64,000 nt of DNA, taken from NCBI GenBank assembly GCA_963693315.1, contig OY856187.1, forward strand, positions 45,408,235-45,472,234, read 5' to 3'. Below, piece after piece: positions 43,486-55,659 of the stretch; positions within the stretch are counted from its first letter, which is position 1, and each line of letters begins with the position of its first letter. Origin of the DNA: Diogma glabrata (taxonomy: Eukaryota; Arthropoda; Insecta; Diptera; Cylindrotomidae). The position numbers were made by a program, and so were the translations under genes. The notes below the pieces were generated by a model. The model was given only the letters and a program-made list of their open reading frames with translations. It ran no database searches and had not been told where the DNA came from.

Positions 43486-44290
43486 TTAACTATTTAAAAT
43501 TTTTAATTTTTTCTTTGCTTGAGTGGATGCAAATTTATTTTTATTTTTTGAGCCCTTAAACTCACCTCGCAATATGCACCACTTTGAATTTTTTCTGGTT
43601 AATACCAAAATAAAAAAATTAAATAAAGATTTTAAGTGTTCGTAGCACTCATCTTCTTTTGGAGGAATAAAACCCGGAAAATCTCTTTCTATAACAGTAA
43701 TACATTTTTCAGTTATATGCGCGCAAATGCTTGGCATATGACATTTGATTTTGTACAATTGCTCAAATACTGTTAATAAAACGCACGCTATTTCAGAATA
43801 TTCCAACGAAGGTGCTCGCAAGGATCCATAATGAGTAGACTTATTATACGTTTTCTCGAGTATAAAAGATTCATTTATTGCAGGTGCTGTTATCTCCTGA
43901 ACTTTTAATAATTTATTTTGACATTTATTGCAACTTATTTTTTTGAAAGCACAACAGCCAGCATAATAAGTGATTGCATTTGTTTTCATAATATCTTTAT
44001 CCGTTTGATAAATTATTTCGCACGCTTCAGGCATTTTCTCGTGCTCTGGCTCGCCGTACAATAAACTTTCTTTGTATATCTCTTTAAAAGTATTCCACTC
44101 TAAATCAATCATGTTTCCATCATCAGCCTTACAATTACTGTACTCGCTTTGGAAAATGAGTTTTGTAACAATTATGTTCGCATAATGAACTCCTATTTCA
44201 TTGCAAGTAGGCATGTAGTTCCACCTTTACCCCGTAGCTTTGAAAAGAAGTTTTCAAGGGCGTCTTGGTTGGTTTTACCTGCAGTTAATA
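43486..44290 (-). pseudogene. P-element-like transposase, C-terminal remnant
   Basis: The minus-strand translation begins LTAGKTNQDALENFFSKLRGKGG, the N-Q-D-x-L-E-N-F-F-x-x-x-R-x-x-G-G motif characteristic of P-element/THAP9-type transposases. After a stop and frameshift near 44215 it continues for 242 codons. That part contains YYAGCCAFKKISCNKCQNKL, corresponding to the Y-x-A-G-Y-V...C-x-x-C region, and ends in a Lys-rich tail. No THAP domain, GTPase region or catalytic core precedes it; instead a non-LTR retrotransposon fragment is joined directly upstream. The family is fairly clear from the first motif, and the copy is inactive. Confidence 0.68.
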
Positions 44291-45112
44291 TATACTTTGC
44301 TTTGCCCGATTTCATGTCCGATTATGAAGCTGCAATCTCTTTGATGGTGAAAGGGCGACAATATTCGGAAGATCTTGGTGTGTTTCGTTTCAAGTTTTTA
44401 AGATTTAAGAGAACGGTTTTTGAAAGTTCTTTATGTAGTTCAACTCTTGACATGTTTACTATCCTATTCGCTATTAAAATTGGATTTATGTTTGTTTTAT
44501 CAGCTAATTTCTTTTTCCCAGCACCCAATTTTCGTATTTGACTCCATGCTTTTCTACTAGAATGTGTAAAATCCATATTTTCCATAGCACGCTTTCTTGT
44601 CGATTAGCATCTAAGGATCTTAATAGATCATCAGCTATTTCTGGGTCTCCACTTTCTTCGAATTCATTGAAAAGTCTTTCACTTTCCTCATTCCATCTTG
44701 GAATATATTCCAATTTTTTTGCAGCTGTTAGAGTAGCGCCAAGGAAACGTTCGTAGTTCTTTGCAACTTGGGGAATAAATCGTACAGAAGCATCTTTTGA
44801 AAAATGCCATGAAGCCTTTAAAAAATTCCATCTAGGTTTCGGTATTGAATGTATCATCGGGATTTGTATTCCAGCCTCTACTATTACTGGTCGATGCTGA
44901 GAATGTGGGAAACCCAATAATACTTGTCTTAAAGCATGTATTGGTTGATCTTTAGAATTAGATGAAACGAAACATAGGTCTGGGTTGTAATCTCGGCGCC
45001 ATCGGCCGGATTGAAAAATACCAAGGTCTTTCGCGTCGAATATGAGATGCAAGTTTTGCTGTTTAGAAAAATTGTCGACCAAGGGTCGAGCAATTTCTTG
45101 ATTTTTCAACAC
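44285..45112 (-). pseudogene. non-LTR retrotransposon ORF2 fragment (endonuclease end to start of RT)
   Basis: The minus-strand frame 45112-44504 carries the end of the apurinic-type endonuclease (RWRRDYNPDLCFVS, then FPHSQHRPVIVEAG) and the linker (KPRWNFLKASW, WNEESERLF, ESGDPEIADDLL). A frameshift at about 44550 leads into DFTHSSRKAWSQIRKLGA and PFTIKEIAAS...KSGKA, which is the segment just before the RT palm. There the sequence switches to P-element-like transposase. The start of the endonuclease and the whole RT are missing. It belongs to the I/Jockey-type assemblage; the exact clade is uncertain. Confidence 0.8.
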
Positions 45113-45405
45113 CCTGTATCTTAGAGAGGGTTAAAAAAAAAACTAAAAACGCAGAAAACTTTTTTTTATTGATGTCAACGAATTCTAATTATACAAAATT
45201 AAAACCTCATTTCCAGACCTTGCTGATTTCACGTGTTTTTCACCCGGGATTAAAAATATGTTTCTTCTCGACGCCTAATAAATTCATTTTGTTAAAATTT
45301 TATCCGGAACTCCAAGAATTCCCATTGCAATAGGTAGATTTTATATGAAATCTACCTAAAACAAGCAGCTCAAAGGATAAACTTATATCATATTATTTAG
45401 AACAT

Positions 45406-46568
45406 CAGCAGCCAAATTCTGTAACTGTGAAGCGGTGTAGTGATAAATTTTTTATCACTTCACCGTAAAAAATCTAAATTAGTGAAATGTTAAAACTGAA
45501 AAGTTAACACTGACTTTTGGTTAGTGATAAAATAAAATGAATTCTTTTGTTGCTAACGCCATTATGTCAAAAAACACAATTACACCAATGTGATTTGTTT
45601 ATTTAAGATTTCAAAATAACATCAAAATTTTTTTTTCAAATTTAACTTCGAAAATATTTAAATATAGTTAAATTGATGTTTAAATTGTGTTATTCAAAAT
45701 GATTGGTATTTATGTGTTTTAGACCGTAGTTCGGAATTAATATATTTATATGTATATACGTATATACAGTCAACTAGATTTACATTTCATGTATCAAAAC
45801 GCTCATGTTTGTCGTAGGTTTATGTATTGTTTTCTTGAACTTAATGTTTTTTGAAAATGAAACTGGCAATTACAAATAATGCAAGAGCACAATACCATTG
45901 AAGACGTCATATGTCTCTATCGGAACACTTATGCAGAAGTGTGTTCAGAATATTGTTGAAAAGATCGACGTCTGCTATCGTAGTCGTGATGAAAATTTAC
46001 CAAATATTACTTTTTATCCAGAACGGTAATATAACATACTTCTAATGAGATATTATAGAATTCTTTCAAAATCTATATTTCTTGAACAATAGAGGAACAA
46101 ATTCCTGTTGTTAGATTAGAACTTTAATTATGACCCCACTAGAGTCAAAATAAGTCTTATCTGCAAAAAATAGCAATATACTTGACATCTCGTTTATTTC
46201 AGCATTTCTCATAAATATGTCTTTGCATAACTGACGGCATGAATTAATTGAACAAATCTTTTATTTAATCAATTAAAAATTAATTTCGCTCAACCATTAT
46301 ATTTTGTTCACAAAAAATAATTTATTTTGAAAATAATAAATAAAGGATTTTTTATAATAATTCTATTAAATAAAACAATCAATGAAAATTTTATGCATTG
46401 ACGTTTGATATTTAGTGAGTCGCCTACTTATTTTTTTAACACTTACATCGCACATAAATTGCATATAGAATCGCAAAAAATGTTAAAATGATAAAAATTT
46501 GGTGATAAAATCGAAATAAAGAAATTTTTAACACTTCACCACTTCACAGTCACAGAATTTGGCTGCAG
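45406..46568. mobile_element. 1.16-kb element with inverted ends, non-coding
   Basis: CAGCAGCCAAATTCTGTAAC followed by TGTGAAGCGGTGTAGTGATAAA (from 45406) is mirrored at 46500-46568 (...ACTTCACAGTCACAGAATTTGGCTGCAG). The ends pair over roughly 65-70 bp with mismatches. The interior encodes nothing and contains further GTGATAAA...TTATCAC hairpins. Likely a non-autonomous DNA transposon; no target duplication is obvious. Confidence 0.65.
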
Positions 46569-46860
46569 GTGTTATAATTATATCACAAACAACGATCTAC
46601 TGTATCGCTTTGTTATGATTAAACATTAATTTTAAGGTAAATGTATTTTTGAGCCATATAAAGTAAAAAAGTTTTTAGAACACATAACCGCATAACTACT
46701 TTAAACCCAATTTGTTTAAAGTTATCATAAGACAAATTGTTGGAAAATAATATTTTTAAATTTCATAATCTATTCTTTTAGAACTCATGTATTCAAATTT
46801 AAAACATTAAATTGATACAAATTTTAATACATAGATTTTGAAATTTAAAAATATTTTTAT

Positions 46861-47275
46861 CCTACACAACCAAATCAAATTAAATCAATTTCTGACCAAA
46901 AAAAATTGGCTAAAGTCAACAACCTAAACATATGGTTAAAGTGCATTTGAAAGATGAAAAATAAATCAAATATCAATCTATATAGCCAACAACAACAACG
47001 CGTAACCCAAATTCTTCAAAAACGGAAAAATTATTTTGACCATTTTTAACTTACAAAAACAAACCAAAATTATCAATGAATTCTAAAAACCTTTACATAT
47101 TTATATAAACATGTCAAAGGAAACACTAATCCATGCGAGTTTTTTTTTTATTATTACATAATTGTATTTTATCATCGTATTTTTTGTTGTCTCATTAGTA
47201 AAATAGAATATAAAGCAAAAGAAATTTCAAATACATATAAATGTTTCTCTTTTTTTATTTTAATTTGTTAAAGTA
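46861..47275 (+). repeat. diverged direct duplication, left copy
   Basis: Shares a collinear series of segments with 48565-48985: CGACCAAAT...CAATT...CTGACCAAA, AAAGTCA, GCGTAACCCAAAT, AAAATTATCAT, CATACGAG/CATGCGAG, ATAAAGCAAAAGAAAT and TTTTTTTATTTT. Together the two copies bracket dispersed repeat copy 2. Confidence 0.65.
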
Positions 47276-47287
47276 TAAGTACTTTTT

Positions 47288-48549
47288 ATCTCTGTTTAGA
47301 AATTTATTTCAAAACTAACACGAAACATCAATACGTTGCCGGAAAATTATAACAGATCAAAAATTAACATAATTTAGTGAAAAGATGATACACTCAGCAA
47401 ACTACTCAAAATCATCTCCATTTAGCGTTTCGAGAAAATATTACAAAATCACAAATTCATATTTCTTTCAAATTCCAAAAATATTGTAAAACTTAAATAA
47501 AATCAAACTTTTTCAAAATTCCAAAAATATTCCAAAAATTAGAATAAAATCAAATACTTAAACTTTTTTAAATTCCATTAATATTCCAAAAATTCTTAAA
47601 AATCCAAACTTTTTCCAAAATTCTAAAAATATTGCAAAAATTATAACAAAATCAAAAATTGAAAAATACCAAAAACATTCCAAAAATTAGAATAAAATCA
47701 AATATTTAAACTTTTTCTAAATTCTAATAAAATTCCAAAAATTCTTAAGAATTCAAAGTTTTTCCAAAATTCTAAAAATATAGCAAAAATTATTACAAAA
47801 TCAAAAATACAAACTTTTATCAAAATTCCAAAACTATTTCAAAAACTATAACCAATTCAATAAAACCAATTCATAAAAACAGATAAATTTTTTTTCCAAA
47901 AAATTGGCTAAAAAAATCAATGAAATCATTTTTGACACGCTTGACATTATTTTTTTGACAATCTTATAATGCCATAATTCTCTATAATAATAATATATTT
48001 TCATGCATACATATTATTAATTTTATTTTTTTCCAAAAAATTGAGTAAAAAAATAAATTAAAATCTTTCTTTTAACACACTTGACAACATTTTTTTGACA
48101 AACTTATAATGCAAAAATCTAGATTTTGGTCTCCCATACCAATCCCGACCATCAAGATTTCTCCAAATTCAATGTTCCTACTCGTAATCACTTAAAATGA
48201 ACGTTTTTTAAGCAAAAAATATGCAAATTTCCTTGTTTTGACACACTTGACGATTTTGTTGACACGCTTCCGGTACAGCTATCGAACACATCGTCCTTTC
48301 GGCTCTTTCTATTGAGTAATTCTATTTTTAGAAAAAAAAATTTTGAAATCCGTTCAGCGGTTTTCTAGATTTCGTAGGTTGTGACGGACGGACGGCGGAC
48401 GGCCGGCCGACAGACAGACATACATTTTTGTTTGTTGCTTTTTTAGAATCAGTAGGTCCTAAAACGTCGAGAAATGCCAAAAAAAGCATGGGTAAGAATT
48501 TCACTTTGAGCTCATGAATATAATCTTAGTCTTTCAGACCGAAGTAATT
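47288..48549 (-). repeat. dispersed 'GTGTGTCAAAA' repeat, copy 2
   Basis: Inverted relative to 13253-14955. The outer landmark ACGAAACATCAATACGTTGCCGG is at about 47320. The AATTCCAAAAATATTCC array, the TTGACACACTTGACG blocks, the GACGGACGG/GGCCGGCC tract (about 48385-48415) and the terminal CTTTCAGACCGAAGTAA (to about 48549) follow in order. Its AT-rich array is shorter than in copy 1. Confidence 0.82.
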
Positions 48550-48564
48550 ATATTCACGACGAAT

Positions 48565-48985
48565 TATATTATAAACACGACCAAATGAATCAATTTAAAT
48601 CAAACTCTGACCAAACTAAATTGATATATTCTAAAATCTAAAGTCATCGACCTAGGACAATAAAAACTTAATATAGTTCAAATCCATTTAAAAAAAGATG
48701 AAAAAATAAATAAAAAATCTTGACAACAAAACAAACAATTCGTAACCCAAATAACAAATTCAATCATTTGCTTCTTCAATATACAAAAACAAAAAATTAT
48801 CATCCCAACACAATCCTTAAATTATATATTTAAACACTCATACATACGAGTACTTTTTCTATTTTATAATTATCGTATTTTTTCGTATTTAAGTAAAAGT
48901 AAAATAGAAAATAAAGCAAAAGAAATATTTCTCTTTCAAATATAAATTCTCATTTTTTTATTTTGATTTGCTTTGTTTATTGTTT
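48565..48985 (+). repeat. diverged direct duplication, right copy
   Basis: Partner of 46861-47275. With the left copy it brackets dispersed repeat copy 2, so the repeat may have landed between, or in one of, two tandem copies; an LTR-like arrangement is an alternative, but no TG..CA ends are seen. Confidence 0.65.
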
Positions 48986-49194
48986 CATATAAGACAGAAA
49001 GAATGCAATGTATAATTTGTAAAATTTGTATATTGCTTATCCCTTCATCTCTGGTTGTACTTTTATTTGTATTATCAGTATTCTATATACAATTTGTGTG
49101 AATAGAGGTTATTTCTCTCTATATATGTTTCTCTATGGCTAAAGGCAGAAGTTTTAACAAGATTTTTTTAAATTAATGTTTAAAACAAATTCAT

Positions 49195-49451
49195 ACCGAC
49201 GGCTACAGTTCATTTACGTGTAACTACATTATATAAAAATTGAACAGAAGCTCAGAAAATGATTTATTGTGATTCTAAACAAGCTTGAAAATAAAAAATT
49301 TTTATCAATAACTCAAAAAAACTATTTTGTTTTTATTTATTGATAGTAATTTTTTTTAAAAGCTTGTTTAGAATCGCAATAAATCGTTTTGTGAGCTTCT
49401 GTTCAATTTTTATAAAATGTAGTTATACGTAAATGAACTGTAGCCGTCGAT
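49195..49451. mobile_element. MITE-like fold-back element
   Basis: 257 bp of nearly perfect hairpin. CGACGGCTACAGTTCATTTA (49197 on) is mirrored by TAAATGAACTGTAGCCGTCG (to 49449), and the pairing continues inward to AAACAAGCTT (about 49290 and 49360). The termini read TAYCGACGG on both arms, flanked by TA, which would fit a TA target. No coding capacity. Confidence 0.85.
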
Positions 49452-49459
49452 ACTTGTAT

Positions 49460-51000
49460 AAATTTCACGATATTAAAATTAAAAATTGAAATCGGAATTC
49501 CAGTCTAGAGAATTATAATTCTAAACCAGTTAAACCAGTTAATGTGTCGCAATCGACTTTTAATTATAATAGATACCTACGGTATCTATTTTCCAAAGGT
49601 ATTTTAAATTTCAACTATAAACGAATGTACGCACTAAAACGCGGACTAATACATGAAAGAAGATCTCTAATATAACACTAATAATTTAATTTTTAATTTG
49701 CACTATCAATAGTACGAACCAAAATTTTCCTAAAAAAAGTAATAATTTAATAATAATTTAGGACAAACCATGCAAGAGCAAGAACAATAAAATTATATAA
49801 GATAAATAAATTCAGATACATTAAGCTTACATCAACTTGTTGTTTGAATGTTGACAGTTGACTTCATGTAAAATGTTAGTAGCGACTTTCGTCCGTGCTA
49901 CAAATTGATGTTTACCAAAAGTCCATTTGAGGGAAGCTGTTCTGCCACACTGGTGTTTAATATTTTTAACCAAAGTGTGATATCACTTAAGGAATGTAGA
50001 GATTCGCGTGTGTGTGTGCATTTTAATTCTTAGAACATAATTTAAACCGACAAAATTCTTGTAAACTATTTCCCTTATTTTACTCGTTGTTTTATGAGTG
50101 TCAATTGACCTCAATATAAAATTTTTAAACTTTCCCAAAAAAAATGTGTAGTTATATTCGTCATATCAAGAAGCGCAAGTGCATTGGATTTATAGGCAAA
50201 CTAAATACGACATTTTGCTTTTAATTAACTAGAAATAATTATTAATTTTGTTTTCCTTTTTTTTCTGATTCATCCGAAAATAGCACTATGAATTTTGTTC
50301 TATTCACTTAATCGTTATAGTTATTCGGATTACAAAAAATATCAAACAATATGAAAACATAAATTCATTTTAGAAATTATATTAATTATCACAAAACAAA
50401 CATATAAAACATGTTATATTTTTTTTTCTTCTAAATCGAGAACTTTTACTATTCAATTATGAACTACAATTTTATTTTTATTTTGTTACAAACATCACAC
50501 ACATTTATATATTTTTTTCTTTTTATTTTACATTATTTATTCTAGAAATCCTAATTACCACTCAACCTAAGTTTAAAAATGTTGATTTACATGGAATAGA
50601 TGCTCGTTATTCATATTGGTTGTAATCAATACATTCACAATTTAGGACGAACTAATTTTTGCTTAATTTATTTACAATCAATCACATATTGTCAACTCTT
50701 TTGCTTTGTTTTTATTTAAGCAGAATGATAATAAAAGAAAACAAATAAAATTCGAAACGTTTTAGAGATAATTCAAATATATGACAAAAACTATTATAAC
50801 CTTGATGTTTTACAGAAAAAAGTCAGGTGTGCCGATGATTATCAATGAAAAAATGTTAATTCTAAATATATATTATAGCCGAGGGTGAGGCAAAAAGTTA
50901 TTTGTATGGTGATCTGTTAAATATGTTAATTACGATAATGCGAAATGTATATTTGGGTAGATCAGGGATGGAAATTATGGAATGAATTAACGAGAATCTA
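49460..51000. other. non-coding AT-rich stretch
   Basis: No gene recognised. A GATACC/GGTATC hairpin at about 49570-49592 (ATAGATACCTACGGTATCTAT) is the only local structure noticed. Confidence 0.4.
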
Positions 51001-51480
51001 ATCTTTGAGGTTAACGCAACAATTATGTAACATAAAATATAATATAACATAAAATGTAATGTTAACTTAACATAAAATATAAATCTCAGCTTCAAAGTTG
51101 AGTGTAACATATGATTACCAATGTCGAAATGACGTAACGAAGGAGTAGGCAATCTCAATGTAATAATATATAATTAATCTCAGCTTCGATGTAACATAAA
51201 ATATAAATTTCAGTTTCAATGATGAAAGTAGCATGTGATTACCAATGTCGGAATAACGTAACTAAGAAGTAAGCAATCTCAATGTAATAATATAATAAAT
51301 CTCAGCTTCGATGTAACATAAAATATAAATTTCAGCTTCAATGATGAAAGTAGCATGTGATTACCAGTGTCGGAATGACGTAACGAAGAAGTAGGCAATC
51401 TCCATGTAATAATATATAATAAATCTCAGCTTCAATGTAATATATAATATAATTTTCAGCTTCAATGTTGTTATAAAAAC
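51000..51480. repeat. 122-bp tandem array
   Basis: Three full units and a partial one. ATTACCAATGTCGRAATRACGTAACKAAG recurs at about 51114, 51238 and 51360, with intervening CAGCTTCRATGTAACATAAAATATAAATTT. Units differ by a few percent. A chance minus frame (50898-51158) falls here and is not a gene. Confidence 0.85.
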
Positions 51481-51489
51481 GGTTCAGCT

Positions 51490-54400
51490 TCAACGATGCT
51501 GGTAGAATGTTGTTTTGCCACTATAAAATTGATGTGACTGGACGAAAATGCACATACAATTTTGTCATCGTCAATGGCGGCATGATAATGACGCATATGT
51601 GAATATTTTAACATAGAAGACAAAAAACGATTAGTATAACAGCATTAATAACAATCTTACCAGTTTTCAAATTATATTTTATTGACGGGAACGATTGAAA
51701 CAATGATTGTGCACGAAATCAAAAACTCATCGCATAAGCGTTTTAAAAAACATAAATTTATATTTACACCATTGAATATTTTCAACAACACAGGTTACAC
51801 AGGTTACACAGTGAATTGATAATAATTTTGATACTTTAAATATTACTTAGCAAGTAAACTAATATAAAAGAACTGGAAAACATAACACTTATTTTATTAA
51901 TAACTAATTAAATAATTTACTAAAGGTAAATTAAACCTAAGGATTAACCAATAATTCAAGTTAAAAATATGTTGAAGAAGAGAAATAAATATAGATTCTT
52001 GTCATTTATATGTATAATTTTTTGTTTCTAGCGCTATCATGTTCGTGCTCGAGAAACACTGCAACTATTTGGTTTTCTTTGATAGCTACACCTGGTGGTT
52101 GGTAGTTGTATCTATTCGACCATTTGATTTGTGTCTTTTGACAAGTAGGTAAATTAAGTAATTAATTACCAAAATAATTGCATTGTTTTTCTTTTAATGA
52201 TTTTAGCATCACATTTATGACATTTGTTGACTTCTTTGAAAAGTAATGGTGAACATTTCTTTATCCAAGATTGAATCCTGAGCAATTTTAGCATAATGGA
52301 ATTACAATAATTTTTGGAGGTGGAACATCAATTGTTTTTTTTTTCAAATATACATTTGCTTTTAGGCTTTTATATTTTTGGCGTGACCAGTACCTAAATA
52401 ATAATTTTACCGATCGTATGCTATCGATTTACTCTTATTGTTCGTTCTATCCATAGTAAAACAATTAGCTCAATAGTTCTTGAATTTCATTTTTTGTGTC
52501 GTTAGTTAAATTAAAAATAATCAAACAAACAAAAAATTGCAGTGTATCGGAATAAATGAAGGAGAGCAAATTCATAGTACATAGTGGTGATAATATATAA
52601 AATCTTCTTAATCGTCATAATTTTTTTAAAATAAAAATTGATATTTAACTTTGGGTGTAAAGTTAATGGGATCAAGGAAATAAAAAAAAAATTCGTGAAT
52701 TAATAGGTTAAATGATATATACAATATAATTGCAAATTGTTCAAAATATATTATGGCAACACAATTTTAACTAAAATATCAAAAATATATAATAACTTTT
52801 TGAAATCACTAAAATTAATTATTCAAAGTTCCCGTTTGTTTTTTGTATTTGTTTTCATTGCCTTTATTAAAAAAATTTCTTTCGCGCATATTTGAAATAT
52901 AAATAAATTTAAATTTATCAATCAAGTATTAATAGACCAGGGTCGATAATTTTTGAAAACAAAACAAATAATAGTAGGATGAAACCCATTAGAAAAGGAG
53001 GAGAATATTATAAAAATGAAAGGAAAAATAATTTACGGGTGATCTGAGGTCGGGAAGGGGAAGGGGTGATATTTTAAGGGTAAAAAACGGTTTATCTCGA
53101 TTTCTGGCAAAACTAAAAGCTATGGAAAAAAGTTAAATGGAAAAATTGTAGGTAATAAAAATATCTAAAACTTTTGTATGGACACTTTTTCACATAACCT
53201 CAAAATTTATGTGAAAAATTCAAAAAACCAAGTTTTTGGTTTTTTATTTTTATCTCTTACAAAAAAATTTTTTTTTTCACGAAATTTGGTGAAAACTTAT
53301 CTTTTTATGTCGCAAATACGCTGTAATTTATTTGATTTGAAATATTTATTTTTTCACCTTATTTTGAATTAATATCGAAAAAGCACACTAATTTTCAATC
53401 GAAAATTCACCCGTCAAAATATCAGCTTTTTTCAAAAAGTTGGTATGCTTTCTGTTCGTTGAAATCTCTACTTTCCAATGGTGAAAAAAAAAATATATTA
53501 CTATAGTAAATCTTCTCAGAAAATGCAAAAAATGAATTAAATTTTCGATTCGCAAATGCAATCGCCATTATATGATCGTTCCAGAGTTGGTTACATTCGT
53601 TTATTTGTTCGTCACACATTGTTCATCACACGTCACACAAATAAAAATGATATAAGCATTTCAAAATATGCACCCACTTTCTTAATCAACTCACTGCCGA
53701 TTACATACAAGCCAGTTACTAAGAACATGCACATTAACAACCTACCAGTAAACTACAACCCTCCTAAATAACTTATCTAACCATAACTTCGGTTGATTAT
53801 CTCTAGATAATCTTCTTGCTACTTTTGAACGAATAAATATAATAAAACAAACAAAAAACGAAACTAAAAATTTGTTTCATCAAAATTCCATTTTCTTTAT
53901 ATCACTACCCTTTACATCGCCTCTAGGGAAATTTAACAAAAATTTATTACCAATATTGTGTTATATTTTCATTTCTTATTACACCATGTATAGACACGTA
54001 TTTCCTCAATTTCGAAACGTTTGTATTTCAAATTTCATTTCCTTCAAAATACCAACAAACGAAGAAAAAAAACAAAATCCACCAGCTTCTACTTAACTTC
54101 GTTTCTCCCATCTACAGATAAAGGAGAATTAAGAAGTTTTTCAGGATTTTGTTGAAATTTTTTTATGTATTAAATTCACTAAACACAAATAGAAATATCA
54201 AAAGATATTTACATAATTCAAATGAAAATACAAAAAAAAAATTGAATTGGGGCGATGAGAAGAATATCAAAAATATATAAAAAATAAGAGAAAAATAATA
54301 AGAAAACATATAAAAGGAATCAGACGCAATTGCTACATGGAAAATAATAAAATATGTCGCCGTCTTCGTCTTCCTCCCTTCATTTTCAATAAAAAAAATC

Positions 54401-55650
54401 TAAGATTTGGTTTTTATTATGAAGATATGGACGGTTAACTTGATAAACAAACCGAAAAATAAAAAAATGTGTGAAGATGTTAGCAGGTATGAACAGGTAG
54501 GGTAAGGTAAGGTATCGTAAACTTTTATTTTTTTCGACTGAGGCCAAAAATTTTACAGTTTTTCCTTTAGCTTTTCTTTATTTTGAAGTGCAATTTGTTG
54601 TTTCATAAAATTTTATAGATTGGTTAGTTGATAATATTTCAAAGGCTTATATATGTGTTTCATACTGCGTCATACATACATTGTATGTATATTTAGAAAC
54701 GCTCTGTAGGTCGGATCAGAAGCCGGGATAGTTAAAATATTTACATCATTGGTGTGAAAAATCATACAGAGAGACCAATACATGGGGTACGAATTCCATT
54801 AGGTCGACCTAAGTGGCAATCAATTAACATTAACATACCTCAATTGAATAACAGATGGCACTACCTAAATTCGGGAAAGTAGCGCCATCGAGAATGTAAT
54901 TGGAAGTCTTTCGAAGTCCGTGACTAAATACATACAACAACAAAAAATTATTTCCTCACTCTATATACAAGCTACGGCTTTTATATATTAATTTTTATGA
55001 AGTTAAATTTAAAAAAACCAAAAAGCATTAAATAAAATAAACTTACGGTTGATAATTGGACGACGAGATAACATGTATTAATCAACACCCCTGAGTAGGG
55101 CTTACATAATCGTTTTTCTCATTACCGGTTACTGAACGTGGTTTCTCACAGTACTATAAGCATTATTGATAATATCGGTATTACAGAAAAAATAATAATT
55201 ACAGTTTTTTGTTGGAAAATTATCTGAAAAATAACATTAGAACCATACAATTGCGCTACTGACCCGATGAATGTTGCGACCTAAAAATTTCATCATAAAT
55301 TATTTTCTTATGTTGAAATTCGCAACCGCCATAAGACATTTATGGTATAATCTGGGTTGACTCTACTTGTGACGATAGTACGAATACCAATGATTTTCAG
55401 AATTAATAGTACCAATACCACACAATCAAATCCAACAGCGTCTGCCCCACAGTGGGCGGCTCACTGGTCATGTTAGAAGCGACTGGTTATTTTCACCTGC
55501 AGTACGTCTAAAATTCTAAGAGAAGAAAAACTCCGAACACAAAACAACATGACGAGTATCCTTACGGTTCAGAGAATAACAAATACAGTCCGGGCGACTG
55601 TAGAGTATGAGCCAACAGGTCCCTAGTAGTCGAAACCCACCGACTGCAAT
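51490..55650. other. non-coding stretch
   Basis: About 4 kb of AT-rich DNA. The segment 53090-53410 (GGTTTATCTCGATTTCTGGC...) resembles in style the end-of-window repeats. GGTAAGGTAAGGTATCG at about 54505 and GGCACTACC...AGCGCCATCGAGAATG...TACATACAACAACAAAA at about 54855-54945 could be an old retroposon tail. No gene is supported. Confidence 0.4.
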
Positions 55651-55659
55651 GATACAGAG

